Source of the DNA: Planctomycetota bacterium
GTDB taxonomy: Bacteria; Planctomycetota; Phycisphaerae; FEN-1346
Length of the DNA: 10,670 bases
Reading direction: 5' to 3'
Assembly: GCA_026386995.1 (NCBI GenBank)
Contig: JAPLMO010000255.1
Coordinates: forward strand, 1 to 10,670
Shown here: piece after piece, positions 1-6,730 of the stretch
Layout of the letters: every line of letters begins with the position of its first letter
Position numbering within the stretch: position 1 is the first letter of the stretch
The notes under the pieces: generated by a model
What the model saw: the letters and a program-made list of their open reading frames with translations, nothing else
What the model was told of the DNA's origin: nothing
The model's database searches: none
Position numbers and translations under genes: made by a program

Positions 1-43
1 ACTGCTCTCGTCGGATTAGATCAATTCACGCTTGAGTGTAACT

Positions 44-139
44 GGGTGGCATGGTCACGCTGTTGCGTGACCATGTGCGCCGGACGTTGCTCGCCCCGTC
101 AGGATAACATGGTCACGCAACAGCGTGACCATGCCACCC
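44..139. repeat. Perfect 32-nt inverted repeat, each arm itself a hairpin
   Basis: Positions 44-75 recur as an exact reverse complement at 108-139, separated by 32 bp. Each arm contains its own palindrome: an 11-bp stem CATGGTCACGC/GCGTGACCATG with a 4-nt loop (50-75 and 108-133), preceded by GGGTGG. The right copy starts only a few bases after the rnpA stop, so it would fold in the 3' end of that transcript. There is no T-tract, so it is not a classic intrinsic terminator. Diverged copies occur at 863-896 and 1029-1060, which marks it as a dispersed repeat family. No gene is visible in 1-141. Confidence 0.9.
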
Positions 140-141
140 GC

Positions 142-561
142 CTACTGCCCTTCCGCGGAACCTTTGCGACCGGCGGCAGCACGGGCCCGGCGAATCGCCT
201 CGGGCACAAGCGCCCGCAGGCGGCGGTCGAACGCGGCAAACGTGCCGCCCTTTTCCAGCGGCACAAGGACGATGTCGTAGCCCGTCGGAAACTCCGCCCG
301 GGCCAGGCGGAACGCCTCCCTCAGGAGCCGCTTGATGCGGTTCCGTTGGACCGACCCGCCGCACCTCTTCCCCACCGAGACCCCCAACCGCGTGACGGCC
401 AAGCCGTTGGCCAGCGCATAGGCGACCAGAAAACCGTCGCCGGCGCGCGCGCGGCCGGCGTAAGCAGCCGTGAACTGGCCGGTCTTAAGGAGCCGCTCCT
501 TGCGGCGCAGCGTCGGCCGAGGCTTGGCGGGACGATCGTTTCGCGGCTGCGGCTGCGTCAT
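142..561 (-). CDS. rnpA: Ribonuclease P protein component
   Basis: This is the protein subunit of RNase P, which binds the RNA subunit and helps remove 5' leaders from pre-tRNAs. The 139-residue product has the family hallmark RNR helix (RNRIKRLLREAFR, about residues 73-85), the N-terminal LRRKERLLKTGQF segment, the VGKRCG strand before the RNR motif, and YDIVLVP in the C-terminal sheet. Length is normal to slightly long, with a proline/arginine-rich first 15 residues. The ATG at 559-561 overlaps the stop of the upstream small membrane-protein gene by four bases (ATGA), so the two are probably translationally coupled; AAGGACGG lies about 11 nt upstream. The usual neighbour rpmH is not seen. 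A palindromic repeat follows the stop directly. Confidence 0.95.
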   Translation of the reverse strand: MTQPQPRNDRPAKPRPTLRRKERLLKTGQFTAAYAGRARAGDGFLVAYALANGLAVTRLGVSVGKRCGGSVQRNRIKRLLREAFRLARAEFPTGYDIVLVPLEKGGTFAAFDRRLRALVPEAIRRARAAAGRKGSAEGQ

Positions 562-839
562 GGTTGCGGCCCGTCCTTAGAGTCCGAATCGCTCTCGTCC
601 GCGGGCGGAGGGGCGGCGAGGCGCCGGCCGGCCTCGGCCCAGGCATCGCTCGTATCGCTCGGATTGTGCGGCATCGCCCGCACGAAACGCCGCCGCAACG
701 TGGCCAGAACCAGCAGCAGCACCAGCAGGCAGACGACCAGCGTCCCCAAGATGAGCCAGCCTTCCGCGCGGGCCTCGTGCCGGGCCGCATCAACGGCCAG
801 GTCCACAGCGTCGGCGGCCATCAGGGTTGCGAGCATCAT
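558..839 (-). CDS. Hypothetical single-pass membrane protein upstream of rnpA
   Basis: I do not recognise the family. The 93-residue product has a short N-terminal amphipathic stretch (residues 1-27), one strong transmembrane segment at about 28-48 (WLILGTLVVCLLVLLLVLATL), a basic RRRF stop-transfer sequence, and a soluble tail with DAWAEAGRRLA and an acidic Ser/Asp-rich end. By the positive-inside rule the tail is cytoplasmic. I chose the ATG at 837-839 because GAGAAAGG sits 6 nt upstream. A longer GTG reading from 872 would start inside a dispersed repeat. The stop overlaps the rnpA start, so the two are probably cotranscribed. The position is one often held by rpmH in other bacteria, but this protein bears no resemblance to L34. 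Confidence 0.7.
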   Translation of the reverse strand: MMLATLMAADAVDLAVDAARHEARAEGWLILGTLVVCLLVLLLVLATLRRRFVRAMPHNPSDTSDAWAEAGRRLAAPPPADESDSDSKDGPQP

Positions 840-862
840 GCGATGCCTTTCTCGCGTGAGCC

Positions 863-1060
863 GGGTGGTCACGCTGTTGCGTGGTATGTGTTTAGCCTGA
901 CATGCCGTTGACCCTCTCCCCTTGGGGGAGAGGGTGGCCGAAGGCCGGGTGAGAGGTGCCTCTCGCCAGCAACTCCGCTCACCCCCGCCCCCTCTCCCGC
1001 GGCGGGGAGAGGGGAGAACGACAACCCGCTAAACACGTACCTTGCGTGACCATGCCACCC
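863..1060. repeat. Compound repeat island with two nested repeat types
   Basis: The outer arms 863-896 and 1029-1060 are imperfect reverse complements. Both carry the GGGTGG...GTCACGC core of the left-edge repeat, and both end in GTGTTTAGC (888-896, complement 1029-1037). Between them lie two G/C-rich hairpins. The first has an exact 11-bp stem (911-921 with 925-935, ACCCTCTCCCC type). The second has a 10-bp stem (989-998 with 1005-1014). They are joined by a GGCCGAAGGCCGGGTGAG spacer. The island fills the gap between the hspR stop and the start of the small membrane-protein gene. No coding sequence is visible in 840-1075. Confidence 0.8.
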
Positions 1061-1075
1061 ATGTTTCGAGAATTC

Positions 1076-1516
1076 TCAGCCTCCGGCCGGCGGCGTCTCG
1101 GGGCCCGGGCCGTCCTGCTCCGGCTTGTCGCCTTCCGGGTCCGTCACGCCATCGACCGAGATATGGGTCTCGGGGCGCGGCCGGCCTTCGGGCCAGAGGC
1201 GGTCCCAGCAGTCCGGCCCAAGTTCGCGTTCGACGATTTCGATCAGCGTTTCCAGGTCGCGCCGCATCCGCTCGTACTGCTCGCGCAGCGTCAGGACGGC
1301 GGCCACGCCCGGCAGGTTGATGCCCACGTCACGGCTAAGGGTGACGATGCTCCAAAGCCGCCGCATCTCGACCCGCGTAAAGTAGGGGGCGCCGGAGGTG
1401 TCGCTGCGCGGCTCGACGAGGCCCTCGGCGATATACGACTGGATGTCCTGGACGGTGACGCCCAGGGTCTCGCCCGCTTTGGCGAGGGTGAAGATTTCGG
1501 GATCGTTCTCGGCCAT
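1076..1516 (-). CDS. hspR: HspR-like MerR-family heat-shock regulator
   Basis: This is a DNA-binding regulator of the MerR/HspR group, whose members repress chaperone operons, often with DnaK as co-repressor. The 146-residue product has an N-terminal winged helix-turn-helix (about residues 9-60: LAKAGETLGVTVQDIQSYIAEGLVEP, then a wing and MRRLW). Next comes the DVGINLPGVAAVL segment (63-75), typical of HspR and CbpM relatives, then a coiled stretch to about 100. The last 46 residues are Pro/Glu/Asp-rich and look disordered. The start is 4 bases past the dnaJ stop, with GGTGA just upstream, so it is the second gene of a dnaJ-hspR operon. I found no HAIR-type operator near the operon promoter, so the target site is unknown. 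CbpM is the alternative name, but the extent of the domain fits HspR better. Confidence 0.85.
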   Translation of the reverse strand: MAENDPEIFTLAKAGETLGVTVQDIQSYIAEGLVEPRSDTSGAPYFTRVEMRRLWSIVTLSRDVGINLPGVAAVLTLREQYERMRRDLETLIEIVERELGPDCWDRLWPEGRPRPETHISVDGVTDPEGDKPEQDGPGPETPPAGG

Positions 1517-1520
1517 GATT

Positions 1521-2534
1521 TCACCGGTTCCAGGGAACGTCGGCCCGCGGGTTCTCGGCCTCCGCGTCGCGCAGGCGCTCGAAAACCTTCCGCTGCTCGT
1601 CGCTCAACTTTCGCGGCGGGACGATCTTGACGGCGCAGTACTGGTCGCCGCGCCCGATGCCCTGCGCATCGGAGACCCCCTGCCCCCGGAGCCGCAGTTT
1701 CGTGCCGCTGGCGGTCCCCGGCGGAATGCGGACGGCCGTGCGGCCGTGGATCGTCGGCACGTCGACGGTCGTGCCGAGGGCGGCCTCCGAGACGCTTATC
1801 GGCACGTCGATATAAATATCCTGCCCCTCGCGGCGGAAGTACGGATGCGGCTCGACCCGGATCACCAGGTACAGGTCCCCTGCCGGCCCGCCGCCCACGC
1901 CGGGCGACCCTTTCCCGCGCAGCCGCAAACGTTGGCCGTCGCGGACGCCGGGCGGAATGCGGACCTCCAGCCGTTCCGGCCGCATCGAGCCGTCAGCGGC
2001 GGGCCGCTGGACCGTCAGCGTGGTTGAAACGCCCTTGACGGCCTGATCGAAGGCCAAGTCGATGGGCGCCTCGGCGTCCTGGCCGCGCATCCCCGCGCGA
2101 CCGGCACCGCGGGCCCCTCGTCCCGCTCGGCCGCCAATGCGGCTGAAGAGTTCCTCAAAGATGCTCGCCCCTTCGCCGCCCCCACCGCCGAACGCCTCGA
2201 AGGCGGCGTCGTCGAACGGCGACCCCTCGCCCGTCCACGTGTAGCGGAATCCGCCCGGCCCCGGACCGGACCCCGGCCCAGCCCCGGCGGCCCCAGCCCC
2301 GGCGCGGAAGCGGGCGAAGTCCGGGCCGAACTGATCGTAGGCCTTGCGCTTCTCGGGGTCCGAAAGCACCTCGTACGCCCCGCTGATCTCCTTGAAATGC
2401 GCCTCGGCCTGCTTGTTGCCGGGGTTTAAGTCGGGGTGATACTTGCGCGCGAGGCGACGGTAAGCGCTGCGAATCTCCTCCTCGCTCGCCCCGCGATTGA
2501 CGCCGAGCACTTCGTAGTAGTCGCGCTTCGCCAT
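1521..2534 (-). CDS. dnaJ: DnaJ-family co-chaperone without zinc finger (CbpA/DnaJ type)
   Basis: This is an Hsp40 co-chaperone that stimulates DnaK ATPase and delivers clients in the cytoplasm. The 337-residue product begins with a J domain (residues 4-70) carrying HPD at 33-35 and ending in [18 protein letters not shown] Gly/Ala-rich linker follows (about 75-155, with [10 protein letters not shown] and GGGGGEG). Two C-terminal beta-sandwich substrate-binding domains follow (about 156-310), with [17 protein letters not shown] and [17 protein letters not shown] as the paired signature repeats. There are no CxxCxGxG motifs and only one cysteine (C300), so this is a class-B protein like CbpA, not canonical DnaJ. 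The ATG is supported by the J-domain start; its Shine-Dalgarno sequence is weak. hspR follows after 4 bp. Confidence 0.93.
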   Translation of the reverse strand: MAKRDYYEVLGVNRGASEEEIRSAYRRLARKYHPDLNPGNKQAEAHFKEISGAYEVLSDPEKRKAYDQFGPDFARFRAGAGAAGAGPGSGPGPGGFRYTWTGEGSPFDDAAFEAFGGGGGEGASIFEELFSRIGGRAGRGARGAGRAGMRGQDAEAPIDLAFDQAVKGVSTTLTVQRPAADGSMRPERLEVRIPPGVRDGQRLRLRGKGSPGVGGGPAGDLYLVIRVEPHPYFRREGQDIYIDVPISVSEAALGTTVDVPTIHGRTAVRIPPGTASGTKLRLRGQGVSDAQGIGRGDQYCAVKIVPPRKLSDEQRKVFERLRDAEAENPRADVPWNR

Positions 2535-2569
2535 GCCACCACCGCCCCGGAAGCCTTCACCTTTCGGCG

Positions 2570-2598
2570 ATTATAGAGTGTGCGCGATGGGGGAGCAA
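2570..2598 (-). promoter_or_regulatory. Putative sigma-70-type promoter for dnaJ-hspR
   Basis: On the minus strand TTGCTC (2593-2598) and a perfect TATAAT (2570-2575) are separated by 17 bp. The -10 box ends 35 bp before the dnaJ ATG, leaving a plausible short leader. The -35 box matches only at TTG. No inverted repeat resembling a HAIR or CIRCE operator overlaps it. Confidence 0.6.
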
Positions 2599-2624
2599 TC
2601 GGAGACTGCCTGGGACGCGCCTTT

Positions 2625-2700
2625 GCGCAATGGGTCTCCTGACCCGCCGCGCCGACCGCCTGCCAGCACATCAGCGCGGCAGTTCAGGAGAACCGCTGCG
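2625..2700. repeat. REP-like palindrome pair (copies A and B)
   Basis: Copy A (2625-2652) has an inner GGGTC-TCCT-GACCC hairpin with outer GCGC pairing. Copy B (2675-2700) has GCAGTTC-AGGA-GAACCGC with further pairing on both sides, including G-T wobbles. The loop reads TCCT in A and AGGA in B, so the two sit in opposite orientation. They belong to the same family as the palindromes at 7212-7235, 7741-7768 and 7804-7835. They lie between the 3' end of the frameshifted oxidoreductase gene and the dnaJ promoter, and may act as a boundary or transcript-end structure. Confidence 0.75.
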
Positions 2701-2723
2701 TAAACATGCAATGTTAAACTGCT

Positions 2724-4078
2724 CTACACTTCCCAGCCCTTCCGGTACTCGCGCTTCAGGTACTGGTTGAGTTCGGGGTTGTTGGTGCACTTCATGGCCG
2801 CGACGTCCCACTCGACCTTCTTGCCGGACCCGGCGAACATGGCCAGTTGGCCCGAGAGGACAAACTCGGTGAACGGCCCGGCGGAGTCCGCAAAGTTCGA
2901 GCACGGCGGTGTGCCGCCGCGTACCGCCTGCATCAGGTCGGGGATTGGCCCGCCCTTGATGCGCGGAATCTTCTGCGCAGGCGCGGGGAACGCCTTGTGC
3001 TTCTCCTCCGGCACGATCCGCACGCCCTCACCGTACGTGCCGGTGACCATGTAGCCCTTGTCGCCGACGTAGAGCGTGCCGCCCTTGAGGCGGAAGTCGC
3101 ACTCCTTCTCGGCATTCCTGACGACCTCGGGCTTCTGGCCTTCGTTGTCGTAAGCGAAAACCTTGACGGGCGGCATGCTGCCGCGCGCCGGGAAGTCCCA
3201 CCTGAGAACGTTACCTTGGGTGAACATCTCTTTGCTGCCGCCGGCCTGCGAGAGGCACTCGATGGCGTAGGTCTTGGCCTCGCCGAGTTTGAGTGCCCAG
3301 AAGATGCCGTCCATGACGTGGCAGGCCATGTCACCGAGCGTGCCGGCGCCGAAGTCGCGCCAGGAGCGCCAACCGAACGGGTGCAAGCCATCGTGGTACT
3401 CGCGGAACGGTGCGGGTCCGAGCCACTCGTCCCAGTGGGGCCCTCCGGCACCGGCTTGGTTGGCGGCCGGCCGCCGGAGCCGCCGAAACTGCGGCCGAGG
3501 ATGCTGTGGGTCTCGGTCACGTTGCCGATGGCGCCGGCCCAGATATACTCGCAAAGGCGGCGGTAGCCTTCGCCGCAATGGCCTTGGTTGCCCATCTGCG
3601 TGTGGACCTTGTACTTCTTGGCCTCCTGGGCAAGTGTGCGGCACTCATAGATGTTGTGGGCGAGCGGCTTCTGGCAGAAGGTGTGCATGCCCATGCGGAT
3701 GGCCCGGATGGCGGCCGGCGCGTGGTTGTGGTCGGGCGTGGCGATGAGGACGACATCGATTTCCTTGCGGTGGGCGTCGAGCATCTTGCGGTAATCGTTG
3801 TAGGTCTTGGGGTTGGGGACCTTGCCCTGGATCTTCTTGACGGCCTCGGCGATCTTCTTGTCGTCGACGTCGCAAAGGGCGACGCACCGCTCGTTGGCGG
3901 CCTCACCCGGGTTGCCGCCGCCCATGCCGCCGCACGCTATGACCGCAACGCCGAGTTTGGAGCCCGCCGACCTCGCACCGAGAATAATCGGCCCGCGGAG
4001 AAGCCCCAGGCCGGCCGCGCCGCCGGCGACGGCGGCGGTCGTCTTCAGAAAGTTGCGGCGATTGATACGGACTGCCAT
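2724..4078 (-). pseudogene. Gfo/Idh/MocA family oxidoreductase, Tat-exported, single-base frameshift
   Basis: The N-terminal part starts at ATG 4076-4078 after an AAAGGGAA Shine-Dalgarno. It has a Tat signal (RRNFLK at residues 7-12 and a hydrophobic segment to about 33), a Rossmann NAD(P) domain from about 41 (VAVIACGGMGGG, VALCDVD) and TPDHNHAP. QKP at 136-138 stands where many members have EKP. After G213 this frame loses all similarity. The family resumes in another frame at HWDEWLGPAPFREYHDG and runs to the TAG at 2724-2726 (HPFGWRSWRDFG, DMACHVMDGIFWALKL, conserved C-terminus). One missing base in the GGGG-CCC run at 3437-3443 explains the break; restored, the protein would be about 451 residues. 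Both halves look well conserved, so the lesion is recent or a sequencing error. The gene lies 37 bp downstream of a second family member. Confidence 0.85.
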
Positions 4079-4115
4079 CTTCGTTCCCTTTCAGTTCGTC
4101 AGGGTCTCTGAACGC

Positions 4116-5426
4116 TCACAGGCGCCACGGGCTGCGCATCGGCCGGGTGAGCATGCGGCTGGCTTCGGCGTCGCCCGCGAAGTCTTCTTTCGCCGGGTCC
4201 CACTTCAGTTTGCGCCCCAGGCGCATGGCGATGTCGCTCAACTGGCAAAGTGTGTCGGAGCGGACGGCGACCTCGATGGGGGCCACCGTCCGGGCACGCG
4301 ACTTGCAGCACTCGATGAAGTTCTCCTGGTGATGGTTGCTTACGGGCAGGTGGATGTCGCCGGGCCCAAGGGGCCGCTTCATGAGCGACTTCGGCTCGGC
4401 ATTGTACGTGCCGCCAAGGTGGCGTTCCAGCACGAAGACCCAGCCGTCGGGCCCCTCGAAGCGGACGCCCAGGGGGTTCTTCCGGCCGTCGGTGAAGTTC
4501 ATCGTAACACCGTTGGCGAACTTCAGGTTCACGTTCCACGCCAGGGCGTTGTCGCAGAGGCCGTCGCGCGGGAAGTCGCCCGTGCCTTCCACCTCCAGCG
4601 GCCCGGTGAGGTCCGTCCCGTTGCCCCACGTGGCCATGTCGATGGTGTGGATGCCGCAACCCGCGATGAAGCCCAGCGAGTAATCGCCGATGTGGAACCA
4701 GTGGCTGTTGGAGACCCGCTCGTCGCAGTACGGCTCCAGCGGGGCGGGGCCGAGCCAAAGGTCATAGTCGATCTCCGGGGGCACCGCCTTTGCGGGGTAG
4801 TTGCCGGAGGAACTGCTCCAGCGCGTGCCTACCTTTATGGTGTGGACCTTACCGATCCAGCCGTTCTGGACGATCTCGCAGGCCTGGCGGGTACTCCAAC
4901 TCGACCGTTCCTGCGTGCCGAACTGAAAGACCCGCCCGTAGCGCTGGACGGCGTCGCGCAGGGCGATGTCCTGCTCGACCGAAAGACCGAGCGGCTTTTC
5001 GCAGTACACATCCTTGCCCGCCCGCACGGCCGCCAGGGCGAGCGGCACGTGCCAGTGGTCGGTCGAGGCGACGACTACGGCGTCGATATCAGAGCGGGCC
5101 ACGAGTTCGCGGAAATCGACGTACGCGGCGGCCGACTCGTTGCGGTAGTGCTTGTTGACCCCCGCCAAGGCCCGGTCGCGCGCGCGTTTTTTGACGTCGC
5201 ACAGCGCCAGGACCTGGGCGTCCTTGATGCCGAGGAAATTCGAGAGCAGGTCCGACCCGCGCCCGCCCACGCCGATGAAGCCCATGGTAATGCGATTGCT
5301 GGGCGACGGGATTCTCTCGGCCCCGCGGGCCGAGGCAGGCACGATGTACGGCCCGATGACCGCGGCGGCCGCCGCGGCGCCGGCCGCCTTAAAGAGGCGG
5401 CGTCGAGTGAGGTGGCGATTGGGCAT
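4116..5426 (-). CDS. Gfo/Idh/MocA family oxidoreductase, Tat-exported
   Basis: This is an NAD(P)-dependent dehydrogenase-like protein of the glucose-fructose oxidoreductase / inositol dehydrogenase superfamily; the substrate cannot be told from sequence. The 436-residue product has a Tat signal (RRRLF at 8-12, Ala-rich hydrophobic core, likely cleavage after ASA near 33). A Rossmann fold follows (GFIGVGGRGSD at about 49-59, LALCDV at 73-78). Also present are the STDHWHVPLA segment and canonical EKP at 143-145. The C-terminal alpha/beta domain carries YDLWLGPAP, HWFHIGDYSLGFIAGCGIHTID and a typical end. I chose ATG 5424-5426 because GAGGAG lies 8 nt upstream and it places the Tat motif normally; a start at 5471 would overlap the miaA intergenic region. 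It is probably the first gene of a two-gene unit with the frameshifted paralogue. Confidence 0.92.
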   Translation of the reverse strand: MPNRHLTRRRLFKAAGAAAAAAVIGPYIVPASARGAERIPSPSNRITMGFIGVGGRGSDLLSNFLGIKDAQVLALCDVKKRARDRALAGVNKHYRNESAAAYVDFRELVARSDIDAVVVASTDHWHVPLALAAVRAGKDVYCEKPLGLSVEQDIALRDAVQRYGRVFQFGTQERSSWSTRQACEIVQNGWIGKVHTIKVGTRWSSSSGNYPAKAVPPEIDYDLWLGPAPLEPYCDERVSNSHWFHIGDYSLGFIAGCGIHTIDMATWGNGTDLTGPLEVEGTGDFPRDGLCDNALAWNVNLKFANGVTMNFTDGRKNPLGVRFEGPDGWVFVLERHLGGTYNAEPKSLMKRPLGPGDIHLPVSNHHQENFIECCKSRARTVAPIEVAVRSDTLCQLSDIAMRLGRKLKWDPAKEDFAGDAEASRMLTRPMRSPWRL

Positions 5427-5443
5427 GGGCGATGCTCCTCGAT

Positions 5444-5455
5444 TGTTGCGCAACA
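5444..5455. promoter_or_regulatory. Perfect 12-bp palindrome upstream of the oxidoreductase operon
   Basis: TGTTGCGCAACA is a perfect 12-bp palindrome, 17 bp upstream of the oxidoreductase ATG and just before its Shine-Dalgarno sequence. It overlaps a second inverted repeat, GCGCAA/TTGCGC (5449-5465). Its size and place fit a repressor operator or an mRNA hairpin, but no cognate regulator is visible. Confidence 0.35.
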
Positions 5456-5499
5456 CGCTTGCGCCGGACAACGGTTATAACCCCGCGGCGGGGGGAATG

Positions 5500-6441
5500 T
5501 CATGCGTAAAACGCGTGCCACAGCCGCACAACTTCATCGGCCAAGGCGTCGGGCGGCGTGTCGGGCGCGGCGTCGAGCCACGCGACGGCCGGAAAGCGGC
5601 TGAGCCACGTCATCTGCCGGCGGGCGAACTGCCGCGTGTGCGCAACAATCGCGGGAACCAGTTCTTCCTGCGTCAGCCGCCCAGCCAGAAAATCAAGCAC
5701 CTCGGCATACCCGAGGGCCTGCCGGGCGCCGCGCGCAAGGCCCTGCGGGCGCGCGGCCAAGCGGCGGACCTCGTCGACTAGGCCGGCGGCCATCATCCGC
5801 TCGACGCGGCGGCGGATGCGATCGGTCAGATCCTCGCGTCCGCGGCGGATCGCAGCCACGAGCGGCCGCCACCGCGGCGAGGCCTGACCCCACTGCTTCT
5901 GAAGTTCGGAGATCGGTGTGCCCGTCAGTTCCCAGATTTCCAGGGCCCGCGTGATCCGCCGCAGGTCATTGGGATGGATGCGGCCGGCGGCCACGGGGTC
6001 GATCTTCGCCAATCGCTCGTGCAGGGCGGGCGTGCCGAAGGTCTCGGCCTCGGCCTTGAGGCGCTCGCGAATCTCGGCGTTTGCGGCCGGACCCTCGAAC
6101 ATCCCCTCCAGGAGCGACTTGAGGTACAACGGCGTGCCGCCCGAGATGATCACCGCGCGGCCGCGGGCGCGGATCGCCGCGATGGCCTCCTCGGCCATGC
6201 GGCGCCACTCGGCAGTCGAAAACGTTTCGCCCGGATCGGCCACGTCCAGGAGGTGATGCGGGACGGCGGCCCGCTGCTCAGCCGACGCCTTGGCTGTGCC
6301 GATGTCCATCTCGCGGTAGACCTTCATCGAGTCGGCGGAGACGATCTCGCCCCCCAGCCGCGCGGCGGCGGCCAGCGCCAGGGCCTCCTTGCCGCCGGCG
6401 GTCTGGCCCGTGATGACCAGGATTGGGACCGGTGCATCCAT
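5500..6441 (-). CDS. miaA: tRNA dimethylallyltransferase (MiaA)
   Basis: MiaA transfers a dimethylallyl group to N6 of A37 in tRNAs that read UNN codons. The 313-residue product has a P-loop at 12-19 (GQTAGGKE), the DSMKVYREMDIGTAK segment (37-51), VPHHLLDVADPGETFS (60-75), GGTPLYLKSLLEG (101-113), RRITRALEIWELTG, ARQALGYAEVLDFL and the C-terminal HTRQFARRQMTWLSRF. Length is typical. Two positions depart from the textbook family. The P-loop Ser/Thr after GK is Glu19, and the usual Gln of DSxQ is Lys40. I chose ATG 6439-6441 because the N-terminal beta strand begins directly after it. A longer GTG reading from 6492 would translate repeat sequence. No clear Shine-Dalgarno is visible. Confidence 0.94.
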   Translation of the reverse strand: MDAPVPILVITGQTAGGKEALALAAAARLGGEIVSADSMKVYREMDIGTAKASAEQRAAVPHHLLDVADPGETFSTAEWRRMAEEAIAAIRARGRAVIISGGTPLYLKSLLEGMFEGPAANAEIRERLKAEAETFGTPALHERLAKIDPVAAGRIHPNDLRRITRALEIWELTGTPISELQKQWGQASPRWRPLVAAIRRGREDLTDRIRRRVERMMAAGLVDEVRRLAARPQGLARGARQALGYAEVLDFLAGRLTQEELVPAIVAHTRQFARRQMTWLSRFPAVAWLDAAPDTPPDALADEVVRLWHAFYA

Positions 6442-6475
6442 GGGCGTACTGTACCGGATGCGGGCGGCGGCGACA

Positions 6476-6608
6476 ACGTTTAGCCGCGACACGTTTAGCC
6501 GCGGTCGTTGCCGTTAACGTTTAGCCGCGGTCGTTGCCGTTAACGTTTAGCCGCGGTCGTTGCCGTTAACGTTTAGCCGCGGTCGTTGCCGTTAACGTTT
6601 AGCCGCGG
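6476..6608. repeat. 26-bp direct tandem repeat, four exact units plus partials
   Basis: Four identical 26-bp units run 6491-6516, 6517-6542, 6543-6568 and 6569-6594. They are flanked by partial units at 6476-6490 and 6595-6608. Each begins ACGTTTAGCCGCGG and ends GTTGCCGTTA. Every unit contains the palindrome CCGCGG, and each junction makes GTTAAC. There are no spacers as in CRISPR. The array lies within about 50 bp upstream of the miaA ATG. Confidence 0.95.
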
Positions 6609-6662
6609 CCGCACACGGCCGCGTTAATCATCGACCGTCGCCGTGTGCGGCGACGGCTAAAC
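6597..6662. repeat. Large imperfect inverted repeat ending the tandem array
   Basis: Arms 6597-6623 and 6636-6662 match at 23 of 27 positions as reverse complements around a 12-nt loop (6624-6635). The arms start or end in GTTTAGCCG, the same core as the tandem units, and share CCGCACACGG. The last partial tandem unit is the left arm, so array and hairpin appear to be parts of one element. Confidence 0.85.
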
Positions 6663-6701
6663 AACGGCGCGGCAGCCCAGCCCTGCCGCAACGCTTGGGG
6701 C

Positions 6702-6730
6702 TTGCGGCCACGTATGCGGTTTGCTATCGT
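6702..6730 (+). promoter_or_regulatory. Possible promoter for the coiled-coil lipoprotein gene
   Basis: TTGCGG (6702-6707) and TATCGT (6725-6730) are 17 bp apart. The -10 is preceded by TG one base upstream (TGCTATCGT), an extended -10 form. Both boxes are imperfect. Confidence 0.4.

Noticed and set aside
31..43. HAIR operator half (CTTGAGT)
   Set aside because: Only one half-site is present with no inverted partner, and it is far from the dnaJ-hspR promoter.
46..900. Long plus-strand open frame over the rnpA region
   Set aside because: It is a high-GC shadow of rnpA and the upstream small gene, starts inside a repeat and has low-complexity Arg/Ala-rich composition.
3430..3445. Programmed ribosomal frameshift in the oxidoreductase gene
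   Set aside because: There is no typical slippery heptamer and no reason for frameshifting in this family; a one-base indel is simpler.
5438..5467. Promoter TTGTCC/AACAAT for the oxidoreductase operon
   Set aside because: The predicted start would fall within or after the Shine-Dalgarno sequence, so the leader would be too short.
3807..5480. 557-codon plus-strand open frame opposite the oxidoreductases
   Set aside because: It lies antisense to clear Gfo/Idh/MocA coding sequence and shows no domain; it follows from codon-position GC bias.
6491..6594. CRISPR array
   Set aside because: The 26-bp units are directly adjacent with no unique spacers, and no cas gene is present.
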